Positions 9,074 to 17,177 of a stretch of DNA of 64,000 nt are shown in pieces (position 1 is the first letter of the stretch; each line of letters opens with the position of its first letter). Below the pieces are notes generated by a model that made no database searches, had not been told where the DNA came from, and worked only from the letters and a program-made list of their open reading frames with translations. The stretch is from Pedobacter ginsenosidimutans (GTDB lineage Bacteria > Bacteroidota > Bacteroidia > Sphingobacteriales > Sphingobacteriaceae): the NCBI RefSeq assembly GCF_001442625.1, contig NZ_LMZQ01000014.1:62001-126000 (forward strand), in the 5' to 3' direction. A program made the position numbers and the translations under genes.

Positions 9074-9910
9074 TTGCATCCTATACTCATCAGAAATAAC
9101 GTTAAAATCCTTGGCGAAGGTAGCCAGGTAATTGTATTTGCCCACGGTTTCGGCTGTGCACAGAGTTCTTGGAAATTTGTTACAGATGCTTTTCTCAATG
9201 ACTATAAAGTAATCCTATTTGATTATGTTGGATCGGGTGATTCAGACCTAAGCCAATACGACCAACGAAAATATGCTACACTCGAAGGATATGCCTGTGA
9301 TGTAATCGATATTATAGAAGCGCTTGATTTGAAGAATATTATTTTTGTTGGTCACTCGGTAAGCAGCATGATTGGCATGATTGCCGCATTACAGATGCCA
9401 GAAGCATTTAAAAAATTAGTTTTTATTGGCCCTTCACCGAGATATTTAAATGACCGTGATTATATCGGCGGATTTAATGTTGGAGATATTGAAACCATAT
9501 TTGAGCACATAGCAGATGATTATGTAGCCTGGAGCAAGCAATTGGCACCAATAGTGATGAATAATCCTTTAAAACCCGAATTAGCTGATTTTTTACAGGA
9601 ATGTTTTGAGGCTACCGACCCAAGCGTGGCCCTGGCCTTTGCAATGGCTACTTTTAAGGCCGATTATAGAGACAAATTAAAAAACCTAGAAGTACCAAGC
9701 CTTACTCTGCAAAGTTCGAACGATATTATGGCTCCTTTATCAGCCGGCGAATTTATCCATAAAAATACACCAGAGAATTTTTTGGTTGTAATGAAAGCCA
9801 CAGGACATTTTCCGCACATCAGCGAACCAGAAGAAACCATCAGGGAAATAAAAGACTTTATTAAAGATATCAGTTTAAAATCGGCATCCGATCACCTGTA
9901 CGCTTCCTAA
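9074..9910 (+). CDS. RsbQ-like alpha/beta hydrolase (TTG start)
   Basis: A 278-residue cytoplasmic alpha/beta hydrolase close in pattern to Bacillus RsbQ and the plant D14/KAI2 receptors: N-terminal RNNVKILGEG, HGFGC (24-28), FDYVGSGDSDLS (49-60) and GHSVSS with the nucleophile Ser95, then Asp217 and His245. In Bacillus RsbQ works with the PAS phosphatase RsbP in energy-stress signalling; no such partner is visible here, so the partner or small-molecule ligand is unknown. The start is taken as TTG at 9074 because an in-frame stop lies at 9044-9046 and no ATG falls between, and this start gives the normal family length. Confidence 0.85.
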   Translation: MHPILIRNNVKILGEGSQVIVFAHGFGCAQSSWKFVTDAFLNDYKVILFDYVGSGDSDLSQYDQRKYATLEGYACDVIDIIEALDLKNIIFVGHSVSSMIGMIAALQMPEAFKKLVFIGPSPRYLNDRDYIGGFNVGDIETIFEHIADDYVAWSKQLAPIVMNNPLKPELADFLQECFEATDPSVALAFAMATFKADYRDKLKNLEVPSLTLQSSNDIMAPLSAGEFIHKNTPENFLVVMKATGHFPHISEPEETIREIKDFIKDISLKSASDHLYAS

Positions 9911-9955
9911 TGATTTTTTTAACATCGATAAATTAAAAACTTTTTAGCAAAGAAA

Positions 9956-9997
9956 AAGTACAGGTTATTGTTCTAAAAATACCTGTGCTTCTTTTTT
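9956..9997 (+). terminator. Rho-independent terminator after the RsbQ-like gene
   Basis: A 10-bp stem (9956-9965 with 9981-9990, one G-U pair) and a 15-nt loop are followed by a T-run at 9992-9997, 46 bp after the stop codon. The A-rich left flank could also let it work on the other strand. Confidence 0.7.
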
Positions 9998-10000
9998 AAC

Positions 10001-10302
10001 CTTTCGCAGATCATGGTAATCGGCTTCACCCGCTACCCCAATGTCATTAAGTTAAGCGTTTTTTAACCACAGATAAACACGGATTTTCATATCTGTGTGC
10101 ATCCTTCCTATCTGTGGTTAAATAATTTTCGCTGGTGTCGAATGGCTTAACTTAATGACATTGCCCGTTACGCTACACTGATCGGCAGTTAAATCATCTG
10201 CAAGAGCTTGCAGCTATGGTGCTCAGTTTGGGGCATAAACCATTACCTAAATGGTTGAAAGTATTTTCTGTACGAGCCATACATTCAGCAATCAATTTTT
10301 AA
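10001..10302 (+). pseudogene. gene fragment split by a small palindromic insertion
   Basis: The left piece (10001-10036) reads ...QIMVIGFTRY and the right piece (10171-10302) resumes RYTDRQLNHLQELAAMV and runs to AIHSAINF and a TAA. Joining them at the repeated hexamer cgctac (10031-10036 and 10171-10176) gives one open frame of about 54 residues without further change. The rest of the gene's 5' part is missing, so this is the 3' remnant of a lost gene, not recognised. The insertion between the halves is the 134-bp element described separately. Confidence 0.55.
10037..10170. mobile_element. MITE-like nested palindrome inserted in the gene remnant
   Basis: Perfect 19-bp inverted repeats (caatgtcattaagttaagc at 10039-10057, its complement at 10145-10163) enclose a second perfect inverted repeat of 14 bp (10062-10075 with 10109-10122, core ttaaccacagata). 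No coding capacity is present. The hexamer cgctac on both sides looks like a target duplication, although the terminal repeats are not flush with it. This is the structure of a non-autonomous element mobilised by a transposase elsewhere, or of a REP-type hairpin. Confidence 0.6.
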
Positions 10303-10608
10303 GCTGGATTAATCTGCAAAAGGTGGCTCACTTTACATCCGGCGATTACATGGATCATCCACTATTAAACAGTTCATTACTAACATGTTTTCATTGCAAT
10401 TAAAACTTAGCATAGCTGGAGAATATTTTCACAAATAAATAATGAACAAAATGAATAAAATATATATTTGTAAAAACTATTTAAGTCTTCATCACGTATA
10501 TACGCCCGTTCGTCTAGGATTTTAACCCACTCCACACCTAGATAATGCCAAATTAGCTTAAAAACGTATACCCAATTAAAACATCATCCATAAAAAATAA
10601 AGAACAAA
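10303..10608. other. AT-rich intergenic stretch upstream of the M16-like gene
   Basis: No gene is seen. A -7-like box tatatttg at 10463-10470 matches TAnnTTTG but has no TTTG at the usual distance, so promoter support is weak. The remainder is AT-rich and featureless. Confidence 0.4.
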
Positions 10609-11229
10609 ATGAACAAAGTCAAAAAAATCATCATTGCAGCATTAAGCTTGCTATGCATTTACACCGCTAAAGCACAATCTTTTAAAGAACCTGTTGGCTA
10701 TAAACTCAAAAATGGCATGAACATCATCATATCTGAAAATGACAGGTCGCCAAAAGCATACTCAAGTTTTACACTGGATAACAAAGCTTTCGGCCATAAA
10801 AAAGATGGCGTGGTTGAATTATTAAATGCGATATTAAACGAAAATGCAGGTAAAAACCCGAATATTAGTTTCAACGACAATAGCGGCAAACTGGCGACCA
10901 CCAGTACCGATCTTGAAAAAGATCTGGGAGTAATGGCCCAACTGATTCAACATGCAACTATTGATCAGCATACTTTTAATACAGCTAAAGCTAAATTAAT
11001 TGCCAGTTTAAAACTACAGGATTACGATTATGACCAAACGGTAAATGAAAATTCGATTAATGCATTAACCCTGGCCGATGTTAAAAACTTTTATAGCCAG
11101 CTTTCTCCAGAAAAAACATTTTTAACCATTGCCGGAGATGTTGAATTAAATACAGCCAAAGCTTCAGCTAAAAAAGCTTTTGGCAACTGGAATCGCACAC
11201 AAGAACTTGCATTAACTGTGGCAAGGTAA
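10609..11229 (+). CDS. shortened, catalytically dead M16-peptidase-like secreted protein
   Basis: A 206-residue protein with a signal peptide (MNKVKKIIIAALSLLCIYTA..AQS). GYKLKNGMNIIISEND at about 28-43 matches the first beta-strand of M16 (pitrilysin/insulinase) domains, and a C-terminal NFYSQLSP...FLTIAGDVE...AFGNW segment matches the end of the same domain. The middle, where HxxEH should lie, is shortened and has no such motif, so zinc hydrolysis is not expected. Family members usually have 400 or more residues. It may be an internally deleted relic or a non-catalytic partner. It stands alone and ends with a clear terminator. Confidence 0.6.
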   Translation: MNKVKKIIIAALSLLCIYTAKAQSFKEPVGYKLKNGMNIIISENDRSPKAYSSFTLDNKAFGHKKDGVVELLNAILNENAGKNPNISFNDNSGKLATTSTDLEKDLGVMAQLIQHATIDQHTFNTAKAKLIASLKLQDYDYDQTVNENSINALTLADVKNFYSQLSPEKTFLTIAGDVELNTAKASAKKAFGNWNRTQELALTVAR

Positions 11230-11249
11230 TATTAAAATTAAATTTGAGG

Positions 11250-11278
11250 CCCTTTGATTAATTTCAAAGGGTTTTTTT
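11250..11278 (+). terminator. Rho-independent terminator after the M16-like gene
   Basis: An 8-bp perfect stem (ccctttga at 11250-11257 with tcaaaggg at 11264-11271), a 6-nt loop and seven T at 11272-11278, 20 bp after the stop codon. Confidence 0.9.
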
Positions 11279-11382
11279 ATGCCCAAAATGTTACAAGAGA
11301 TTGGGCCTAAGCCGCCGATATTCAAGGAATCATTCAATATATTCGTTTTAAATAAAATCATGATTTCTGAAAAAACCAACAG

Positions 11383-12732
11383 ATGAAAAAAATCTACACA
11401 CTCCTACTTCTTTTTACCATAAGTTTATCTCTACAGGCACAGGTTGTGGTTAACCGAAATCAGGATATTGATAAAATGGTTAAGGCTGTAAACCAGGATT
11501 CGCTAAAATCATATATCAGTAAAATGGTTTCTTTCGGAACAAGAAATACACTTAGTGATATTAAAAGTAAAACGAAAGGAATTGGAGCTGCCAGAAATTG
11601 GGTCGTAAATAAGTTTAATCAGTTTGCCAGGCAAAGTGACGGCAGGCTTACTGCATACCTGGATACCATTACATTTAAACCCGATGGCAAAAGAGTAGAT
11701 CAGCCTACACTTTTGGGCAATGCTGTAGCTGTACTAAAAGGCACTGACGCAAACGACAAACGTGTTTATGTGGTGAGCGGGCACCTTGATAGCCGTGTTA
11801 CCGATGTAATGAACAGAACCAGTGATGCACCCGGCGCCAATGATGATGGTAGTGGTGTTGCAGGTGTAATTGAGGCTGCAAGAATTATGAGTCAATATAA
11901 ATTTTCTGCCACCATAATTTTTGTAGCTGTAAGCGGTGAAGAACAATCTTTATTAGGCTCTGGTTTTATGGCTGCAAAAGCAAAAAAGGAAAACTGGAAT
12001 GTAGATGCCATGTTAAACAATGATATGATTGGCAGCAACAACAGCAGCGAAACACAAATTATCGACAATACCAGACTCCGTGTATTTAGCGAGGGTTTAC
12101 CCAGCTTTGATCTGGATAAAAACGCAAAGAGCATCCGTCAGTTTGGTCTAGAGAACGATGGTAAAAGCCGTCAGTTGGCACGATATGTTAAAGAAATAGG
12201 CGAGCGTTATGTAGATCAGTTAGAAGTTAAATTAATTTACAGGAACGATAGATTTCTCCGTGGCGGAGATCATACCCCATTCGTAGAAAATGGATTTACA
12301 GCGGTGCGCATAACTGAAATGAACGAAAACTTCGATCACCAGCACCAAGACCTTAGAACGGAGAAAGGCGTTAGGTATGGCGACCTTCAGGAATTTATGG
12401 ATTTCGAATATTTACGTAAAAATACAGGTGTAAATATTGCGGTTTTGGCCAATCTGGCTAAAGCCCCGTCTAGCCCTACCGAAGTAAAAGTGGATGTAAA
12501 AAACCTGAGCAATTCTACCTTTTTATACTGGAAAGCACCTGTTAATAGCGTAGTAAAGGGTTATTATGTTTTAATGCGCGAAACCAGCAGCGCCGTTTGG
12601 GAAAAGAAATTTTTCACTTCTGCCACCGAACTGAGATTACCTTACAGTAAAGACAATTATTTATTTGCGGTACAAAGCATCGGAAATGACGATACCGAAA
12701 GCCTCCCAATAGTGCCGGGCATTGGCAGGTAA
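11383..12732 (+). CDS. secreted M28-family zinc aminopeptidase
   Basis: A 449-residue exopeptidase with a signal peptide (MKKIYTLLLLFTISLSLQAQ). The two-zinc site of family M28 is complete: His134 (SGHLDSR), bridging Asp154 (GANDDGSG), catalytic Glu186 with ligand Glu187 (SGEEQ), Asp214 (NNDMIG) and His297 (GGDHTPF). A fibronectin-III-like C-terminal region follows from about residue 361 (APSSPTEVKVDV...). It probably works in the periplasm or outside the cell, trimming peptides for nutrition. No partner gene is obvious; it stands between a terminator and tspO. Confidence 0.92.
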   Translation: MKKIYTLLLLFTISLSLQAQVVVNRNQDIDKMVKAVNQDSLKSYISKMVSFGTRNTLSDIKSKTKGIGAARNWVVNKFNQFARQSDGRLTAYLDTITFKPDGKRVDQPTLLGNAVAVLKGTDANDKRVYVVSGHLDSRVTDVMNRTSDAPGANDDGSGVAGVIEAARIMSQYKFSATIIFVAVSGEEQSLLGSGFMAAKAKKENWNVDAMLNNDMIGSNNSSETQIIDNTRLRVFSEGLPSFDLDKNAKSIRQFGLENDGKSRQLARYVKEIGERYVDQLEVKLIYRNDRFLRGGDHTPFVENGFTAVRITEMNENFDHQHQDLRTEKGVRYGDLQEFMDFEYLRKNTGVNIAVLANLAKAPSSPTEVKVDVKNLSNSTFLYWKAPVNSVVKGYYVLMRETSSAVWEKKFFTSATELRLPYSKDNYLFAVQSIGNDDTESLPIVPGIGR

Positions 12733-12776
12733 TAAAACATTTAGGATTTACCGTTGTTTAAACTCAAATTTAGCGC

Positions 12777-13250
12777 ATGAAATTTAAACCTTTAGCTTTT
12801 ATTGTTAATATAGCCATCACACTGGGTGTTGGTGCTTTAGGAGGCTGGGCAACCGCTCAATCGGTTAAAACGTGGTACCCAACGTTAAACAAACCATCCT
12901 TTAATCCGCCAGATTGGCTTTTCCGCCCAGTTTGGACCACATTATATATACTTATTGGTATTGCGGCTTATCTGGTGTGGATTAGGCGAGATAAAATTGT
13001 TCATTTCCCGAGAACAGTTGCCATTTATTTAATCCAGTTAATTTTAAATTTGGGCTGGTCGTTTATTTTCTTTTATCTGCACGAGATAGGTTTTGCCCTG
13101 GCCGAAATTATTTTACTGTTGATCATCATTGTTATCAATGCCTCCATGTTCTATAAAATAAACAAATGGGCGGGTTTAATATTTATCCCCTACATCCTTT
13201 GGGTAAGTTTTGCATCATTTTTAACATACAACATTTTCATATTGAACTAA
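12777..13250 (+). CDS. tspO: TspO/MBR family membrane protein
   Basis: A 157-residue protein with five predicted membrane helices, the normal TspO size. Family marks include WYPTLNKPSFNPPDWLF (33-49), the following PVWTTLYILIGIAAYLVW helix, and LNLGWSFIFF in the third helix. Bacterial TspO binds porphyrins and related ligands and is linked to tetrapyrrole and stress regulation. No haem or carotenoid genes flank it, so local context does not refine the role. The gene lies 44 bp after the M28 peptidase and 28 bp before the patatin gene. Confidence 0.93.
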   Translation: MKFKPLAFIVNIAITLGVGALGGWATAQSVKTWYPTLNKPSFNPPDWLFRPVWTTLYILIGIAAYLVWIRRDKIVHFPRTVAIYLIQLILNLGWSFIFFYLHEIGFALAEIILLLIIIVINASMFYKINKWAGLIFIPYILWVSFASFLTYNIFILN

Positions 13251-13278
13251 TTTTAAAAGAAAACCCTATTTTTAGGGA

Positions 13279-15597
13279 GTGGTAGCTTTTAAAAGATTTT
13301 TGCTGATACTGTTCGTTCTGTGCTGTAACCAATTGCAGGCGCAAAAGGTAGGTCTTGTGTTTAGCGGTGGCGGTGCAAAAGGATTAGCGCACATTGGTAC
13401 ATTAAAGGCTTTGGAAGAAAACCACATCCCTATCGATTACATTACCGGCACATCGATGGGGGGTATAGTTGGCGCCATGTATGCTGCAGGTTATAGCCCT
13501 GCGGAGATAGAAAAAATTGCACTAAGCAACGACTTCCAAAACTGGGTAAATGGGCGGTACACCAGCGACTACACCTTTTTCTTTCAGAAAAATGCACCCA
13601 ATGCCTCTATGCTTACCGCAAAAGTGGCTATTGATACGGGTTTTCATTTTAGCTTCCGTTCTAACCTGATTAACGATATCCCATTAAATTTTGCCTTTCT
13701 TGAGCTTTTTGCCCAGGCCTCTGCCGTTTCTAAAGACAATTTCGATAATCTTTTTGTTCCTTATCGTTGTATGGTTGCAGATGTACTTTCGCAAAAAAGT
13801 ATAACAGTAAGTAAAGGAAGTTTAGCAGAAGCAGTAAGGGCAACCATGACTGTTCCGATTATCTACCGGCCCATTAAACTAGATGGAAAATATGTTTTTG
13901 ATGGAGGCCTTTACAACAATTTCCCTGCCGATGTAATGGAAAGAGACTTTAAACCTGATTTTGTGATCGGTGCCAATGTTTCTTCAAAAACCTATAACGA
14001 ATACCCTAAAAACATAGACGATCGTTTAATGAACCGCTTTTTGGTATACATGTTTCTATCCAAATCGGATTCTACCATGATCGGAAAAAACGGCGTATAC
14101 ATCCAGCCCAATCTGGCTACATATAGTGTAACTAATTTTGCCCCCGTAGAAGAGTTGATTAAAAAAGGCTATGATGCAACAATAGCCGATATGCCAAGGA
14201 TTAAAGCCTTGATCAGCAAAAGAGTGAGCGATGAAGAACTGGCAGAAAGAAGGGAAAAATTTAATGCGAAAAAGCCAGATCTAAAGTTTAGCAACATCAT
14301 CGTAACAGGTGTAAACAGTCAGCAGAAAAAATATGTAGAAAGGCTTTTCAAAAGCGATAAACTTACTTTTAACCTGCAAGATATTAAACGTGGGTATTAT
14401 AAACTGGTAGCCGACCAAACTTTCGAAACTGTATTTCCTAAAATTTCATATCAGGCTGCAACAGACAGTTATACTTTTGAGGTGGTGGCACAGCCGAAAA
14501 AGAGCTTCAAACTCGAATTAGGCGGCAATATATCTACAAGGCCCATCAGCAATGTTTTTTTAGGTGCCCAGTACAATTACCTCAACCGAAAATCGTATAC
14601 TTTTGGAACCAGCTTTTACTCTGGCCGCTTTTACGAATCGGTACAGGTTAATGGCCGGGTAGATTATCCAACCAGATTACCCTTGTTTCTGGCTGCGGAG
14701 TTAACCTATAATCACTGGAATTTTTATAATACCAGCCAGATATTTATCGAAAACCCACGCCCCATTTACATCGAACAATCTGACCGTAAGATTGACCTTA
14801 TGATGGGAATGCCTTTAAATTACAATACCAAAATTGTTCTTCATTCTACATTTATAAATAATAATGATCGCTATAGCCCAAACAATACCTTTGCGGTAGG
14901 CGATCTGCTCGATCAAACTATTTTTAATGGATTTAGGGGATCCTTAAATCTCGAAAAAAATTCGTTAAACCGGAAACAGTATGCCAGCAGAGGTCAGAGC
15001 TTTTCGCTAAGTTTCAATTACACCACAGGCCGCGAAAACTATAATCCCGGCAATATTTTCCGCAACACCCCAGGTTTTGTAAAAATTCCTGGCAGCAGTC
15101 ATTTGCGCCAGTGGGGAAGTATAAAACTTACCCAGGAAAATTACTTTTTACACCTTAAAAAATATACTTTGGGTTATATTGTGGAAGGCGTTTTCTCTAA
15201 TCAACCTTTATTTAGCAACTATTATGCAACACTGTTAACTGCTCCGGCCTTCTATCCCCTGCAAGATAGCCGCTCGCTCTTTCTGGATAAGTTTAGGGCA
15301 ACCACCTATGCCGCTGGCGGAATAAAAAACATTTATAATGTTAAAAAAAATCTCGATTTTAGATTAGAAGGTTATTTATTTTTACCCCATAAAGAGTTTG
15401 AGCTGAATAATTTCCAGGATATAAATTACGCGAAGCCTATTACAAAATTACGCTATGCGGGTACCGCTGGCCTGGTTTATCACTCCCCTCTGGGGCCGGT
15501 TAGCCTAAGTTATAATTTATATAATGATGCTGTTAAAAGAAATGGTGTATTATTGCATATCGGTTATTTAATTTACAATAAACGTTCTATCGAATGA
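13279..15597 (+). CDS. patatin-like phospholipase fused to a BamA-type outer-membrane barrel (GTG start)
   Basis: A 772-residue protein with signal peptide, patatin domain, POTRA-like linker and C-terminal beta-barrel. The catalytic parts are the oxyanion loop SGGGAKG (29-35), GTSMGG with Ser59, and the DGG dyad with Asp209. From about residue 330 a POTRA-like segment leads into alternating strands typical of the Omp85 superfamily, as in PlpD and FplA type autotransporters. It should sit in the outer membrane with a phospholipase A passenger. GTG at 13279 is used because an in-frame TAG lies at 13273-13275 and later starts would lose the signal peptide. The stop overlaps the next ATG by 4 bp. 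Confidence 0.9.
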   Translation: MVAFKRFLLILFVLCCNQLQAQKVGLVFSGGGAKGLAHIGTLKALEENHIPIDYITGTSMGGIVGAMYAAGYSPAEIEKIALSNDFQNWVNGRYTSDYTFFFQKNAPNASMLTAKVAIDTGFHFSFRSNLINDIPLNFAFLELFAQASAVSKDNFDNLFVPYRCMVADVLSQKSITVSKGSLAEAVRATMTVPIIYRPIKLDGKYVFDGGLYNNFPADVMERDFKPDFVIGANVSSKTYNEYPKNIDDRLMNRFLVYMFLSKSDSTMIGKNGVYIQPNLATYSVTNFAPVEELIKKGYDATIADMPRIKALISKRVSDEELAERREKFNAKKPDLKFSNIIVTGVNSQQKKYVERLFKSDKLTFNLQDIKRGYYKLVADQTFETVFPKISYQAATDSYTFEVVAQPKKSFKLELGGNISTRPISNVFLGAQYNYLNRKSYTFGTSFYSGRFYESVQVNGRVDYPTRLPLFLAAELTYNHWNFYNTSQIFIENPRPIYIEQSDRKIDLMMGMPLNYNTKIVLHSTFINNNDRYSPNNTFAVGDLLDQTIFNGFRGSLNLEKNSLNRKQYASRGQSFSLSFNYTTGRENYNPGNIFRNTPGFVKIPGSSHLRQWGSIKLTQENYFLHLKKYTLGYIVEGVFSNQPLFSNYYATLLTAPAFYPLQDSRSLFLDKFRATTYAAGGIKNIYNVKKNLDFRLEGYLFLPHKEFELNNFQDINYAKPITKLRYAGTAGLVYHSPLGPVSLSYNLYNDAVKRNGVLLHIGYLIYNKRSIE

Positions 15598-16124
15598 AAC
15601 GAATCTTACTCTTGCTTTCGCTGTGTTTAACCGGGTTTTTCAGCCATGCACAAACCGCAGCAATCAATAATTTTCTGGTAAAAGAAAATTTGCTTAAAAA
15701 CAATAAACTGGCCATAATAGCGGCCGATTCGTTAAACAACCCAAACGAAAATATAAACGGAATCTACACCTTTAGTGTAAGTGGTTTTACACAGGTATTA
15801 AAATTTAACGATGGCATAGCCGTGCTGCCTTTACCAATCGATAAATCTACCTTTGTTTACATCAAACATCAAAACGACTCTGGCACCCACAGCAAACTGG
15901 TGTATGTGTATAAAAAAGATACCGATCTAAGTCCGTATGCCATAAATAGTTTATGGCTTTTCATCATTCCTATTATACTGGTAATTATTGCTTTTGCCTT
16001 CCGCAAACTGATCATATTTGTAGTCATTGTTTTTCTGGTATTTGTGTATTTTAACCACAGCAATGGCTTAAACCTTTCTACCTTTTTCGAAAGCATATTC
16101 GATGGATTAAAGAACCTCGTCTGA
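15594..16124 (+). CDS. small secreted/membrane protein coupled to the patatin gene
   Basis: A 176-residue protein not recognised as a family. It has a signal peptide (MKRILLLLSLCLTGFFSHAQ), an extracytoplasmic part of about 95 residues, and two adjacent hydrophobic helices near 122-140 and 143-160 separated by a short RK turn. The ATGA overlap with the patatin gene implies coupled translation, so it may help assemble or control the phospholipase barrel. That link is inferred from position only. Confidence 0.65.
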   Translation: MKRILLLLSLCLTGFFSHAQTAAINNFLVKENLLKNNKLAIIAADSLNNPNENINGIYTFSVSGFTQVLKFNDGIAVLPLPIDKSTFVYIKHQNDSGTHSKLVYVYKKDTDLSPYAINSLWLFIIPIILVIIAFAFRKLIIFVVIVFLVFVYFNHSNGLNLSTFFESIFDGLKNLV

Positions 16125-16607
16125 TTTTCCTAACTAAAATCGTTATTGCGAGGCAGAACAAGCTTCACGCCCACTCATGCTCACGCTCGTTTCTAACGAG
16201 TGTGAAAATAACAAATCGTTTTTAACGATTAACTTTATCGTATAGCGTATAAAGGTCTAATGCAAATTCTCTTTTTAGAAAAGCAAGGCCTGTGGTACTT
16301 CGGTTATACCAGTCCCGCCCTTTGCTTAATCCCGATAAAATTATAACGATAAAAAAATCACTTTAAATCGGGATAACGCTGTCGGTCGGGTTTATTTTAC
16401 CACCGATAGCAGTACTGTTGTAGCCCCCTAAGCCCGATCGAAGCGAGATGCCGATTATTTCAATCGGCAGAAGCGGGAGCGGGACTACAGAGAACCAATA
16501 GCTTCTGCAATTGCCTTCCAGTAAAAGAAAAATTGTTTACCACAGTAGGAAATTAACAATTTGCACAAACATCTTTTTTTTACTAAAATTTTTAGTAAAT
16601 TCGCTTA
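16125..16607. repeat. family D repeat debris, no gene
   Basis: This 483-bp gap holds small inverted repeats: atcccgat/atcgggat near 16330-16374 and gccgat/atcggc near 16451-16469. A gcgggagcgggactac-like core follows and resembles the core of the 266-bp tandem repeat at 21774-22416. No convincing reading frame is seen. Confidence 0.55.
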
Positions 16608-17177
16608 ATGGAAAATCTATTTTTAGTGTGTTTAGTGCCTCCTGTTTCTGTTGCAGAAGACATAGACGAGATTAGAACATACATTTCAGAGAAATTTAAT
16701 GTGCATGAATCATTAAAACGGCCCGCACACATCACCTTATACCCACCGGTAAAGCTTTCGACTTATGATGCAGAAAAAAAGTTTTTTAAAGCTTTAGAAG
16801 ATGCTTCTTTCGTTGGGCCATTTACACAGGTACTCCGAAACTTCAATTCATTTCCGGAGCATACCTTTTATCTCGATGTTGAACAAAATGAGGGATTAAT
16901 GCGCCTGGAAAAACAGATTGCCAGAGAATTACAACCTTTAAAATTGATAGCGAAAAAAGAAAAATTCAATCCACATTTAACTTTGGCGTTTAGAGATGTA
17001 AAACCACCCATTTTCAAACAGATTTCTGCTGAATTTAAAGACCGGAAATTTAAACGCGAATTCCCGGTTTCATCCTTTTCTGTTTACAAACACATAGATA
17101 AAAGATGGCAACCCTTTAAAGAATTTTCTTTTAAAGATCCCGATACAAAACCTAAAACACTAAGCCTTTTCGATTAA
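16608..17177 (+). CDS. 2H phosphoesterase / 2'-5' RNA ligase family protein
   Basis: A 189-residue protein with the two HxTx motifs of the 2H superfamily: AHITLYPP with His41 and Thr43, and NPHLTLAF with His123 and Thr125, on symmetric lobes. The family includes RNA 2'-5' ligases (ThpR) and cyclic phosphodiesterases acting on 2',3'-cyclic nucleotide ends, in the cytoplasm. The specific substrate cannot be told from the sequence. Its stop abuts the stop of the convergent outer-membrane protein gene with no spacing. Confidence 0.88.
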   Translation: MENLFLVCLVPPVSVAEDIDEIRTYISEKFNVHESLKRPAHITLYPPVKLSTYDAEKKFFKALEDASFVGPFTQVLRNFNSFPEHTFYLDVEQNEGLMRLEKQIARELQPLKLIAKKEKFNPHLTLAFRDVKPPIFKQISAEFKDRKFKREFPVSSFSVYKHIDKRWQPFKEFSFKDPDTKPKTLSLFD

